Shown here piece by piece: positions 30,804 through 41,023 of a DNA stretch of 64,000 nt. Position 1 is the first letter of the stretch, and the number at the start of each line of letters is the position of its first letter. This DNA comes from Paraphoma chrysanthemicola (lineage: Eukaryota > Ascomycota > Dothideomycetes > Pleosporales > Phaeosphaeriaceae): assembly GCA_020744225.1 (NCBI GenBank), contig JAGMWG010000007.1, positions 1,674,001 to 1,738,000 of the forward strand. Reading direction: 5' to 3'. A program made the position numbers and the translations under genes. The notes below the pieces were generated by a model. The model made no database searches, was not told the DNA's origin, and was given only the letters and a program-made list of their open reading frames with translations.

Positions 30804-32879
30804 TCACGATATCATCTCCTCAACTTTGTCAGCGACTAGTGGGAAGCTGCAACAATTTTCCGATCCTATTCGCTTCTGGCGAGGCCAAAGTTCGTCCCAA
30901 ACTTGCTTGCAAGGCCCACTCATAAGAGCTTCATCACACTGGAAATTGGCTCTGAATGTAGATACAAGCTCCTTGATTAGCAACGGACCACTGGGGTCTC
31001 TTCGCTGCCGCTCAATCTGGAGCAAGGATGAAGCTCGCGTGTTTTTCAATCTTGTCTTTTTGAGAAACTCTGGTGAATCTGCCCGAGGATCGCGATCGCA
31101 CGCCCATCTCCGACAAAGCCAGTGCACGAGATGCTGAATAGGCTTATGTGCCTCTATTTCATGGCTCGGGACCACCTCGATACGAAGTTTGACAAGATTG
31201 GGCTTGGAAGCGATAGACGGCCTCCCACCAGCCACGTATATCGAGTGGAATATCGCACGGGCGAGGTCCTCGTCGATAGCAGCATTGATGAAGATGGACC
31301 GGAGAAATGAACGCGTGTCTTGTTCTGCCTGCTCGGATTTGAAGGGAAGAACGCGGAGATTCCAAATCAGGCCCGACACATCAGATGGACTGAGGTGTGT
31401 TAGATGGAATTTCAGGGTGAGCTTCCGAATTATGGTAATGTTTCCAAGCGCACGGTACATCTCCACCTCTTGACTGCCACCCTCGTAACGTATCATCTCA
31501 AGCGTCAGATCCTGAAGATCCGTGCATGATTCCTTAACTCGATGGACATGATCGACTGTCAAAATCTTGTCTGCTACACCAAAAGTGAGCAGTGAGGAGC
31601 CATGATGAATTAGAATGGCATTGAATGGCCCTTCGCCGACCATACCTCCAACAGAAAGAGAGGTAAGTGGCGGTAGCGCTGACAAAAAGTGCTCAAAGGC
31701 GATGTCCACGGGGATATGAGTTCGACCCCAATAATCGGAAGCGGCAACTATGTTAAGATCACGAAGCAAGCCGAAGGTGCCGTTGTTCGCCAAGGTAGTA
31801 AGTCGTTGAAGGGATGCAACACCTTGGCGGTATGAAAGGTGCAGAGAGCGCAGGTGCGCAAAATTCACCCGACCTTCCCAGTACTGTAGGGAGACTTCAG
31901 AATACTGACCGTCCCTACTTGATTTGTCTTTTTCGACCATCAACGTGGCTAATGACCCTTGACTGCCTGGTGGCAAAGGCGCGATCCCACGGTCTTCGCG
32001 CCAGAAACCAAGCCATGACGGTTGGCCGCCTCTCATCGCGTTCTCGGTCGATTTGGTTTTCATCGGCTCATGTAGACGTAAGCGAAGGTTTCTCAAGTTC
32101 GGAGCCAGCCCCGAGGCAATTTGCAAGATCGCGGCATGATTGTAGTTTGATCGGCCCCTGTGGTCCCAAGGAGGACATGCGGCCGCGATACTGTACAGAC
32201 ATGGCGACGTTGCAAGTGTATAATCGTCTCCATCTACTTCCATGGGTTTATATTTGTGGTAGTATAGGCTAGGAAGATGGAAAGTGTGAACGTGAAGGCG
32301 GCATCCAGGTCTTTTGTTGTGAAGCGCTGAAACGATACATGGTGGCACCCGATCGTTCGATGCCCAGATGAGATCGGTGATGGCAGTTTCGAATAAACAG
32401 TCCGCGAGTAGTTGCCAAGTTTCGTTGTATCGCAGCTGCTCCTCGAAGGTCAAATCTCTGTTCGGTCCTTTATATCTTTCCTTCAAACGAGACATGGGCA
32501 CATCGCTGAACGGGTCTTCATCGTCGTCGCTGAAGTTTACCGGTGCTTCCTCTATTTCCACCTTATTAAGCCTTGTGGGTCTCGTTTTCCCTCGTTTTGT
32601 AGTCCACACCGCGGATGGAATGCCACCGGTTATCTTGACTTTTCGAACATATCTTTTCCTGTCTCCAAGAGCGAGCGCTTCGCGGAGCCCCTTCGCTTCC
32701 TTTAAGAGATTTTCTGGGTTGGAAGCTTTGATACTTATGCGTGAGAACTTCTCCCGGGTGGTAGCTAGGTAGCAGGTTTTACTGGCCAACGCAAAGGCGA
32801 GCAGGGTATATCGTCTGGGTTCAGAAGAAACGAGCAGTTCGCAGATAGCTTGCAAGACCTCGAGTGGGAGATTCTCCAT
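30804..32879 (-). CDS. F-box-like protein, long form
   Basis: Intronless 691-aa protein. The frame is open beyond 32879, but that ATG (MENLPLEVLQAICELL) starts exactly at an F-box-like motif, so it is chosen. Residues ~3-50 match the F-box pattern LPLEVLQAICELLVSSEPRR, then FALASKTCYLATTREKF. The body has leucine-rich segments that align poorly to any named repeat (HLRSLHLSYRQGVASLQRL, LPPLTSLSVGGMVGEGPF). It probably acts as a substrate receptor of an SCF ubiquitin ligase, by family analogy only. It faces the TPR-HET gene tail to tail. No signal peptide or membrane segment. Confidence 0.7.
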   Translation of the reverse strand: MENLPLEVLQAICELLVSSEPRRYTLLAFALASKTCYLATTREKFSRISIKASNPENLLKEAKGLREALALGDRKRYVRKVKITGGIPSAVWTTKRGKTRPTRLNKVEIEEAPVNFSDDDEDPFSDVPMSRLKERYKGPNRDLTFEEQLRYNETWQLLADCLFETAITDLIWASNDRVPPCIVSALHNKRPGCRLHVHTFHLPSLYYHKYKPMEVDGDDYTLATSPCLYSIAAACPPWDHRGRSNYNHAAILQIASGLAPNLRNLRLRLHEPMKTKSTENAMRGGQPSWLGFWREDRGIAPLPPGSQGSLATLMVEKDKSSRDGQYSEVSLQYWEGRVNFAHLRSLHLSYRQGVASLQRLTTLANNGTFGLLRDLNIVAASDYWGRTHIPVDIAFEHFLSALPPLTSLSVGGMVGEGPFNAILIHHGSSLLTFGVADKILTVDHVHRVKESCTDLQDLTLEMIRYEGGSQEVEMYRALGNITIIRKLTLKFHLTHLSPSDVSGLIWNLRVLPFKSEQAEQDTRSFLRSIFINAAIDEDLARAIFHSIYVAGGRPSIASKPNLVKLRIEVVPSHEIEAHKPIQHLVHWLCRRWACDRDPRADSPEFLKKTRLKNTRASSLLQIERQRRDPSGPLLIKELVSTFRANFQCDEALMSGPCKQVWDELWPRQKRIGSENCCSFPLVADKVEEMIS

Positions 32880-33446
32880 CGTGACTCGAACTCGCAGCAG
32901 AATTGACGTCGATAGAAGAGGAGGGGCGCATCGCCAACGTGCGACTTCCCCGTCAGACTTCCTCGCTAGAGATGCTGTGCCGCATCTAGGTAGACGCGTG
33001 AAATCCGCGCTCTCGGGCCCGCTTGTCTGCAACTCGACATTCAATGGGCAACGCGCCAGAAACTACTCAAGGAGGCCTCGATTTGTCAAAATGTCTGGGA
33101 AAGGAAGTTATTACCACAGAATCGACTAGATGATGGTACTTATGACCACAGCCTGGAGATTTTGGCCAGTTAAACTAAGCTAAATCAGGCCCTAGTGCAG
33201 AAACGACCGTACTTCCCAGAAATCTGCAGACTGCATCCTTGAAAACAGCGAAGCTCTAATACAGGTTTGAGAACTCTTTCTAATTACTCAAAGTGCTACT
33301 GTCAATCTGTCTGCTATTTTGAAGATGATATGATAGCTCCGTTCACACCGGCATCGAGCAGCAAATACGGACACGACGCCTGCCCGGATCAACAGAGGTA
33401 CAATACGTTGAGATATATCAATGCGCGACGGATCACCGCATTTAGA
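32880..33446. other. Intergenic region F-box/SDR
   Basis: 567 bp with no supported gene. It contains the promoter of the F-box-like gene and the 3' end of the dehydrogenase gene. Confidence 0.5.
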
Positions 33447-34517
33447 TCAAGCGAGGTTTCCAGCGTTCAGGCCCGCGACGGTACCTCTGAGGAAGTAGAA
33501 GTCTTCATCGATGCGCTTTCTCAACTCCCCAGTCGCCAACTCATCGACATCCCACGAAACCCACACCGTGCGACCATGCAAGAAAGTGGCCTCCTTACTA
33601 GCGGCCCATACCGCAAACGAACCAGTAAGTTGTTCTGCATGGTGGCTATTAGCAGCGGTTCTCGATGTGCTGGTGTCTGAAAGATATGATTGAGGAATGC
33701 TTGGACTAACTGTCATCAAAATGCTCCGGACCAAGACCCATCTCCTTGAAGTAATCGTTGTACAGCAGACCTGGATGGAAGCTGATGACTTGTACTTTGT
33801 CGTGAGAATAGTCCTGTGCAAGATACTGGAAGAACACCGTCCCTGCGAATTTGGAGAGCGTATATGCGGGTCGGGCTGACACTGCAGGATGTTGCGTCGC
33901 ATGAATGTTCGCTGTAGTGACATTCAGGATGAACTGTATCGCAGGTCAGTCCCTCATCTGGTCATTAACAAGACAGCCGAAGGAGGATAAATTACCTTCT
34001 GCTTCTCCCCAGGCTGAGCGCAGAATTTCGTAGCGAAGTACATCGGCGACTTCGTGTTTGTCTCAAAATGGTTCCAAAGCTCGTCAAATCCAAGCTCCAT
34101 CATCGTGACTGGCTCTGTGAACTTTGCGGCGTTGTTAACATACACGTCCACGAAGATGCCTTGGTCACTGAGATATCTCCATATGGCATCCACGTCCGCG
34201 GTATCAACTGCATCACAAGGACGAGCAATGATCTTTGTTCCAGTGCCCAAGGATTTGGCTTCTTTCTCTAGCTCGACGCGCGCAGCATCGAGAACATCGG
34301 CACGACGACCGAGGATGATGACATTTGCTGCAGAAGCCTTTATGAACGACTTGGCCATCGCGAATCCAGCACCTGTGCCGCCACCAGTGATCAAGATGCT
34401 CTTCCCGGCCTGGCTGAGCTCTGGTCGTAAGGGCGAGATGGCCTCGTATGGCGCCGAATGGATCGTTTTGGTCACATTCGTCTTGCGAATGTCTGCGAGT
34501 ATTTCGGCGAATGACAT
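33447..34517 (-). CDS. Short-chain dehydrogenase/reductase
   Basis: Three exons, 34517-33996, 33933-33711 and 33634-33447, give 310 aa. Introns are 62 and 76 bp, the second with a TGCTAAT branch site. A closer acceptor at 33677 would make a 34-bp intron, which I judged too short. Classical SDR features are visible: TGGGTGAG (TGxxxGxG) at residues ~45-52 for NAD(P) binding, NNAAKF in place of NNAG, and the catalytic pair YTLSK (Y-x3-K). The C-terminal GSFAVWAASKEATFLHGR block is typical of a fungal SDR subgroup of unknown substrate. It is divergent from a Zn2Cys6 regulator 397 bp away, which suggests but does not prove local control. It is cytosolic by prediction. Confidence 0.88.
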
Positions 34518-34914
34518 GTTGGAAGTAGATCGAGAATACTGGTGGCTTGATTCGAAGTATGTTTATGCTGAAGCGAATATGCTGCGTGATGACAAGTATA
34601 TGGATTGGGCCGTCTTATAGTCTATGTACTGGTTGGACACAGTAACGGAATCATGCTTGCAACACTCGTCCGTCCAAACTCCATTTTATCAGCAAAATTC
34701 CAAGTCCAATTACCAATCTACTGTTCCTTCTGTTATCAAAGACCCTGAAATATAGCCATTCTACACCAGGTAATCCGCAACGAGATAGCGCCCGCACGCT
34801 CTCCTGCGGACGCTAACCCCAAACACTTAGCTCCCGCAACTCCTACAGCTTACCAATCCCCAATCTACACTGCCTAGCCTACACCATCTCGCCCAGCCTT
34901 AGCCATACCCAACA
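34518..34914. promoter_or_regulatory. Divergent SDR/Zn2Cys6 promoter region
   Basis: 397 bp between the start codons of the dehydrogenase and the regulator. CGG-type half sites are present, including CCGCA near 34782 and TGCGG near 34805 in inverted orientation, but the spacing is too wide for me to call an operator. Confidence 0.4.
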
Positions 34915-36096
34915 ATGATCGAAAGATCCGAAACAAAAGCATGCACTAACTGCGCAAAGTCACGCCGAAAATGCGGAAAACAGCGCCCAGAATGCATGCG
35001 TTGTCGGACGAAGCATTTGAGCTGTCATTACCCTGCGGCAAAGCGTACACAGTTCATTCCACTATGCGATATCGATGACAATATATCCATTCCATCATTC
35101 ACCAGCCTTGGGTTCGCAACATCTGATTCCCTGCCATCGCCGCTGAACTTCAACCTCCCCTTAATCGACACCTCCACCCCATCATCCTGGTTCGCCGCCC
35201 CGCCAACATGGATTATTGATCCACCACCACCCTCTCTGACCTCCAACGCCTCACGCTTCTCGTCGTCCGACTACACGCATTGTCTGGACTGCGTAATTGG
35301 CTGGCTGACGCAGTGGGTTGAAACGGGTAGTTGTCCATTCATCCACAGTCGATTGTACACAACGTGTTTCCCGCCGGCAATTCAAGGCGCGTATATGGCC
35401 TTGTCGACGTATCTGCACAAGACGCCTGCGAACTCAAGGATTGTATGTAGAATTGTCGAACAGCGGGCTACGGAGCTGGTGCGCGAGGGATTGGTGGATG
35501 ATCCGAGTGCGAGTGCGGGATTAGACAATGTTGCGCGCGTACAAGCGCTGCTGGTGTATCAGTGTATTGGTTTACGAGACGGGGATTTGCGGTTGAGAAA
35601 GATGGCGGAGAAGCATATTCCTGTGCTGGAAGAGTGGTTGAATCTCCTGATGAGGCAGATGAGCGAGTCGCTTTGTTGTAATCCGGCTTCCCTCTTCACA
35701 TACCCGATTTCAGACCCAGATCAGAGTCCAGGCTCGAATTTCCCCACTGTCCCGACATCACAACACCTCTGGCTCTCATGGATCCTTGCCGAATCCGTAC
35801 GCCGCTTGTGGCTCATCACAGCCGGCCTGCAAGGCTTGTACAAGATATTCACATGCCCGGAGTCAACGAGGCCATGTATGGGTGGCACGTTGTTCACATC
35901 GCGGCGAGGTTTCTGGGAGGCGTCGAGCGCGCAGGTGTGGGAGAAGGAGTGTACTGTGCGTTATTCGGGATTGGTGAGATTGACGGAGACGGACAAGTTG
36001 TTCAGCATGGTGCCGAAGGGGGAGTTGAGTGACTTCGCGCGGGTGGTTCTAAGGTGCACGTATGGGGAAGGGTGGTGTGAGCTTGTTGGGGTGTAA
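34915..36096 (+). CDS. Zn2Cys6 transcription factor
   Basis: Intronless 393-aa protein with an N-terminal Zn2Cys6 binuclear cluster: C10, C13, C20, C27, C30 and C37 (CTNCAKSRRKCGKQRPECMR, then CRTKHLSC). The spacing C-x2-C-x6-C-x6-C-x2-C-x6-C is canonical for fungal Gal4-type DNA binding to CGG half sites. A Pro/Ser-rich linker (~residues 60-110) leads to a helical C-terminal region without the full fungal_trans signature. That is usual for the shorter regulators next to metabolic genes. It lies head to head with a short-chain dehydrogenase, a common arrangement of local regulator and target. The target is unknown. DNA-binding call secure. Confidence 0.9.
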   Translation: MIERSETKACTNCAKSRRKCGKQRPECMRCRTKHLSCHYPAAKRTQFIPLCDIDDNISIPSFTSLGFATSDSLPSPLNFNLPLIDTSTPSSWFAAPPTWIIDPPPPSLTSNASRFSSSDYTHCLDCVIGWLTQWVETGSCPFIHSRLYTTCFPPAIQGAYMALSTYLHKTPANSRIVCRIVEQRATELVREGLVDDPSASAGLDNVARVQALLVYQCIGLRDGDLRLRKMAEKHIPVLEEWLNLLMRQMSESLCCNPASLFTYPISDPDQSPGSNFPTVPTSQHLWLSWILAESVRRLWLITAGLQGLYKIFTCPESTRPCMGGTLFTSRRGFWEASSAQVWEKECTVRYSGLVRLTETDKLFSMVPKGELSDFARVVLRCTYGEGWCELVGV

Positions 36097-36230
36097 ATAT
36101 GAGGTATTTGACATATGTACCTTTGACTCGCAGAAGCATTTGCCTTTGCTCCGGAAGATGCTTAGACAGTGCAGATCGCCAGATGCAACCTTTGAACGCC
36201 CGATGAGATGACCTGCAAGAACTCTACACG

Positions 36231-37538
36231 CTAAGCACAGATCAAGGACGCTTCCACCTCTGGCTCAGGGACCCTCATTCGTTTGGCTTCCGGTTGATCG
36301 TCAGAGATTTCTTTTCTCTTCTCCTTCTTCTCCATTGGCGGCGCATCCTGCTTGTTGGCTTCCCGCATCCTTGCCTTCTTGGACGCTCGCGACTCTTGCG
36401 GGGGAATGCCAAGATGCTGATCCACTGTCTTTGCTTGCTCAAGCAGACCGTCCACTTCCTCCAGTCCCAGCGCGACAATGACATCGGCGTAGCATCTCGA
36501 CTTGTTCATTGCTTGATATACCTTCTCTTTTCCAGGTATCATCTGGCCGAGCAGGTATTTTGTGTTGCCCCAGCGGTTTTCAACGAGCAGCGCAAAACGC
36601 ATATATTCAGTAACTACGGTTTTCCACTGGGAGCGCCATTCGTGTGGTCCACCTTCGGCATCGGGTCGGAAGCAGCTGGGGTTCTTCTCTGCTTCGGTAG
36701 CAATCATTGCGCCGTCAACGCTGAACTCCTCCATGAGCTGCAACGCTTCGGTCCGAGACGTGACATCGCCGTTCATCACGCAGGCAACACCTGCCTCGCG
36801 GCAGATATCTCCTACCATCTTGAGCTGGTGCCGTATGGCCCTCTCCCTGGGCCGCATAGGTGTCGTCCGGCAGTGTACTGTAAGTCCCGTGATCCCCGTC
36901 TTGACCAAGCGCTTCACCAGCGCCGCCGTCTCCTCTGGCGTATCTAGTATCCGGATCTTGACTGATATGCCAATCTCATATGGCTTGCCCACTTCCTCCA
37001 CTAAGCTTGTGAGGATGTTGCATAGCAAATCCGGTGTCTTCAGCAGCGCAGCGCCCATGCCACCTGCTGTTGAAAATGGCTTGGGACAACCCGAGTTGAC
37101 ATCAATGCCTGCCACATCCGCTGCTACCATCTTCGCTGCCTGTACCGCGCGCTCTGGGTTTGCAGTACCCATCTGGTATATCAATTTTCCCTTCTCCAAC
37201 TCTGGGTGTATGCGATACAGCACGCTCTCGCGGTTTTCAGGGTCCAAGGTGGGGTTCCGCAATTTGCTGGTGGGCAGGCGCGACCACTCGAGGGTCTGAG
37301 TGTGCGGGTTCATGCGGCGCGTGGTGCCGATGATGGCGCGGTCGATCGTCTCGGGGCCCCATACAAGGTCTGCGCCATATTTGAGGGCAAGCAGGCGCGA
37401 AGGTAATTCACCGGAGCGCACCATCGGCGCAAGAACCACTTTGCCACGATAATCGACGCCATTCTTGGGTATGGGCACGTGTGCGGGGGTCGTGGAAGCC
37501 ATAACTCGTGTTATCGGATGTCGAAGGGAGCGTAGCAT
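36231..37538 (-). CDS. DUS2: tRNA-dihydrouridine(20) synthase Dus2
   Basis: Intronless 435-aa flavoenzyme that reduces uridine 20 of the tRNA D-loop (Smm1/Dus2 family). FMN-dependent TIM-barrel motifs are clear: VVLAPMVRSGELPSRLLALK at the start, and AGIDVNSGCPKPFSTAGGMG with the catalytic Cys that protonates the uracil. Next come ISVKIRILDT, GLTVHCRTTPMRPRE and the phosphate-binding NGDVTSRTEAL. The C-terminal ~60 residues are Lys/Arg/Glu-rich and may help RNA or nuclear binding. There is no obvious double-stranded RNA-binding domain, as in fungal but not animal Dus2. A second Met at residue 13 (MASTTPAH) is an alternative start; the first 12 residues could be a weak mitochondrial presequence. 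Secure. Confidence 0.93.
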   Translation of the reverse strand: MLRSLRHPITRVMASTTPAHVPIPKNGVDYRGKVVLAPMVRSGELPSRLLALKYGADLVWGPETIDRAIIGTTRRMNPHTQTLEWSRLPTSKLRNPTLDPENRESVLYRIHPELEKGKLIYQMGTANPERAVQAAKMVAADVAGIDVNSGCPKPFSTAGGMGAALLKTPDLLCNILTSLVEEVGKPYEIGISVKIRILDTPEETAALVKRLVKTGITGLTVHCRTTPMRPRERAIRHQLKMVGDICREAGVACVMNGDVTSRTEALQLMEEFSVDGAMIATEAEKNPSCFRPDAEGGPHEWRSQWKTVVTEYMRFALLVENRWGNTKYLLGQMIPGKEKVYQAMNKSRCYADVIVALGLEEVDGLLEQAKTVDQHLGIPPQESRASKKARMREANKQDAPPMEKKEKRKEISDDQPEAKRMRVPEPEVEASLICA

Positions 37539-37812
37539 AACATGCCGTGGTGGAGGTGGAGGATTGTTGGTAAGTGTGGGGAGTCACTTCGAAATGTTCG
37601 ATGGCTGTCAATGCCAAGACGCTAGGAAGAGTAGCGCAGTCGATCTCCCGTCTTCTCCTTCACCCTATCGCATTTGACTACCATACCTGATTTTACCTTT
37701 TACCCTATCGTCCTCGGTCCTATTAAATGAAGATGTGTAGGGCTGTAGCTGCGATGAACATACATACGGCATGGCTAGAACTCCACCACCTTCCTCGCGT
37801 CCGTAAAATTCG

Positions 37813-39883
37813 TCAAACAAGCACAATTTCCCTCGGATCAGTCCCCATTGTATCAACCTCTCCATTCATCAGTCCGTGTACATATGCATCGCCCACAAAA
37901 CTCCACCGTTCGCGCCCGTTGACGTGAGAGGCCCTCCGCAGCACGTGTGGGGTTGGGGCGCCGTTAAGAACGCAGACCTGGTCGCCAACTCTTACGCCTC
38001 GGGAAGTGAAACCAAATCGCCCTCCTTCGGTGAGGAAGAGTTGTCTACCCCATAACGGCCTCAAAAGGACTTTGAAATTCCCGACATTTTCAGTGAAGCT
38101 CCGCGCTATAGCTTCTGGTAGCTCAGCTTCTGATGAATGTGACCCGGAAGAAATACTGCGTAACCAATGAGCATGGCTGACATATGGATGTGGCGGTCGT
38201 GACATACCCCTGTAAATTTATCTCCCTCCGAATAGTCTCCAGCAGCAATCTATTCATGCATGCCTGGAATTCAAGGTACGTGTGCACCGTGATGCTTCCG
38301 GTACCTATCTCTGTCACGTCGGCGATGAGAGTGCGCCAATATGTATTCATACACAGATGATTTTTACACATTTGGTGTTGGTCCGTACAGTCTTGACTCA
38401 GGAGCCGATGCGACATTGTCTGAGCAACGCTGGCTTCCCACTTCGCTAGGATGGTCAATTCCTGAATGACTGGCATGCGGTTGCCGTTGTCAAGAGACTC
38501 CCTCGAAAGTTCAGGAAGTACTAGTGAAATTTTATCCAAGACAATCCCCTCGATGACTATTTCGTTCCAACAGTCGCCTTTCTTGGCCAAACTGATGCGT
38601 GTACTCGCTTCGTATTTAGGCGTTGTGCCAACACCACACGCCGATATGCTCTGAGTCGTACATTTATGCCGTCCTGTTTGGTGGTGGAAATCGGGTACCC
38701 AGGATGGTAGACCATCTAGTCGAGTATGAGTGAAGGCAAGGCTGAGCCAATTCCAGAAAAGACTCCTAGCATAATTGCGTATGACAAGTTCAATGCTGAA
38801 TTTTGTGTAAAGCTCGACGATGCTCGTGTGAGTTTGGAATGAATCCAGTAAGTCTTGATCGACACAAAACCCTTCGATGCCTCGAATTCGATCCTCCGGT
38901 AAAGCACATTCGTTCTCTGCCTCGGCCATCCAATAACTGATATCCATCAGAATTGAACCACTTTTGTCTTGCTTACGTTGTGCAACTTGGCGTAATTTAA
39001 ACACTCTTAAGGCATAAAAGAGTTTCCTGTCAATGCCGACATGGTTGCCTTGCGCACTGTTCTTGCCTTTCCAAAAGAATGCCATAGTTGTAGCTCCATG
39101 AAGCAGTTTCGAATCAATCTCATACTGGCCACAGAAAAACGTGATCTCTTTGGCCAATGCTGCCTCTTGGACAATCCAAACTCTGCGAAACCAGGAGTTG
39201 TAAAGGATATGTGTGATCGCCGACCAGAATTTGGGATCCAGATGTGCCACTTGGGATGGGTTCCCTAATCTTCGCTGCGTTTCCTCCTTGATGTTCCGCA
39301 GGCTTGCGATGGTCCGCTTTCCCAAATCTGGTATTATACTTTCGACACCGTCCGCGATGGATTCTAACGCTACTATAGCGTCAGGGATTCTCTCTTGCTC
39401 ATCTGCTATCCCAAGCCAAGCCCAGACTCTTTCCGCCTGACGATAAATCTTACTCATCAATCTTATTTGACACAACTTCTCGGCCTCGTCGGACTGATTG
39501 ATACAAATGGCGTCGATCCAGATACCGGAGCGTTTCTCACAATCTCGGCGCCTGGCCAGGTACGGCAGGGCTGAATACAGGTTTGCGTGCACCAGAAATT
39601 GTTTCCCATTGATTGTGATAAAGTACTGTTTCTGCGTAGAGCCCCAAATATATGAGAGCGCATCGAATTGTACGTCTTGATCATCGATCTGTACTACACG
39701 CAGTTCCCAGGCGTGTCCATCAGCCTGATGGGACGTTGTTGGAGCGAGTAAACGAATCGTGCCTGGCTCGAGTGGAGTGTAAGTGAACCGTGATTGACGC
39801 CGGTGTGACCTCTCTTTCCCTCGCTGGGGGTCTTGATGTTTTTTCAAAAGGCTCTGCTGAAGCCTTGCTGAGCGTCTGGGCAT
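37813..39883 (-). CDS. HET-domain protein
   Basis: Two exons, 39883-38208 and 38155-37813, with a 52-bp intron, give 672 aa. The HET domain has all its blocks: VQFDALSYIWGSTQ (~residue 75), IWIDAICINQSDEAEKLCQI (~120), ERVWAWLG and NSWFRRVWIVQEAALAKEIT. The middle region is variable. The end has the conserved RVGDQVCVLNGAPTPHVLRR and WSFVGDAYVHGLMNGEV of this HET subgroup. The N-terminal 35 residues are strongly basic (RRSARLQQSLLKKHQDPQRG), as in a nuclear signal. It is presumably a cell-death effector in non-self recognition by family analogy. No repeat or NTPase domain is attached, so it would need a separate sensor. It sits between DUS2 and a damaged-looking F-box gene. Confidence 0.87.
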
Positions 39884-40861
39884 TGCTGCCTATCAAAGCA
39901 GAATGCCGCATGAACATCTACGGCGTGCAGATGACCACGAGCTGCTGAGGGTGACTAGTAAAACTCCATAGGTCTATGGTCAGGCCATGACTAGATATGG
40001 ACTTCCAAGGTTATGAATGCGAGAGTGAGGATTGTGCGAGGTTGTCAATGCGCGGTTGAGGAAGGAAGGCTGAGCAGAGTGTCCTAACCGTCTTTGGCTT
40101 AGCACACACAAGCCACCTTTCACAGCCTCCCAGGTTGCTTCCCATCATTGAGGAGCATTGTGATAATGTTGCGGATAAGTACCTCGTACTTTTGAAAAGC
40201 TAAAGCTTAGTCTTTTGCTTCGGCACATAAGTTCTGAAAAACACGTCAAAGTATGTACTGGCCCTTGTTTGCTATACTATGCGCCTTCGCACTGTGTGAC
40301 CCCCACCAAGAACCTTTCCAAATTCACTAATCGCTCACGACCAGCCCGGATTAGCTAGAGTGAGTTAAGAGCGAAGTGGAGAGTGAAGCCAAGAAAAGGA
40401 AACAAGAAACACTTCGAACATGTAGAGAATGTAATGCGCACCTTTTGGCGAATGGGACGGATTAATTAATGTTATGATTGTTGAACAAGATTAGATTGGC
40501 TATGCTGCTATCTCGGGCCTTGACACATACTTCTTGAGTCTAGTATCGCAATCGTGATGTGGTTTTCGGGCTTCTCGTGGAGATGCGTTGTGCGTTGAAT
40601 TCTGCTGTTGATGCCGGCCAGCAGACCTGATGACAGTGGAACGCCGCCTACTTTGGATCACCACAGCTAGACCACGTACCTTCATTCATTAGAACATCCA
40701 AGTCGTTTACCCTTGTAGGTTTCCCTTAGGATAAATTTCCTTCCAGCTGTCCAGCTCAGACCCAACCCTCCCTCGCCTTTCTGCTCTTCTTCTCATCGTT
40801 CTCGTTGCCTTAGTTCTTCTCGTTTCTTTTCGTTCTCTTTCTGATCTGCATCTTCCTCTTA
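39884..40861. other. Intergenic region with CT-rich tract
   Basis: About 1 kb. No gene is supported. From ~40770 to 40860 the plus strand is strongly pyrimidine-rich (repeated TTCT/CTTC). It reads as GA-rich on the minus strand and lies just downstream of the acidic-tail frame of the F-box gene, so it is probably its 3' untranslated region. Confidence 0.45.
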
Positions 40862-41023
40862 CTAATCGCTCTCATCAGACTCGTCAGTCTCTTCAGTTTC
40901 TTCCCCGGACTGGATATTCTCATTCGACTCGTCACAATTAGCACAATTGTTTGAGCCCACATTGTTATCCTTCTGGGGCGGGCGAAGAATTAGGGTCTTC
41001 GCGATGCCATCAAATGCTTCCAT
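40862..41023 (-). CDS. Acidic tail in a shifted frame (probable F-box gene 3' end)
   Basis: A 53-codon frame from 41023 to a TAG at 40862 overlaps the end of the F-box-like frame one base out of phase. It encodes KTLILRPPQKD, a CANC motif and then an extremely acidic ending (EETEETDESDESD). Such acidic tails are common at the C-terminus of fungal F-box-like proteins, and its strong composition bias suggests it was translated as part of that gene. The link would need a splice I cannot place, or a one-base frameshift. Confidence 0.4.
   Translation of the reverse strand: MEAFDGIAKTLILRPPQKDNNVGSNNCANCDESNENIQSGEETEETDESDESD

Noticed and set aside
33677..33710. 34-bp intron in the short-chain dehydrogenase
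   Set aside because: It keeps frame but is shorter than the other introns here; the alternative acceptor at 33635 gives a 76-bp intron with a good branch site and a better protein match.
34782..34810. CCGCA...TGCGG inverted repeat between dehydrogenase and regulator
   Set aside because: The arms are short and about 20 bases apart, wider than usual Zn2Cys6 palindromes; reported only as a weak observation.
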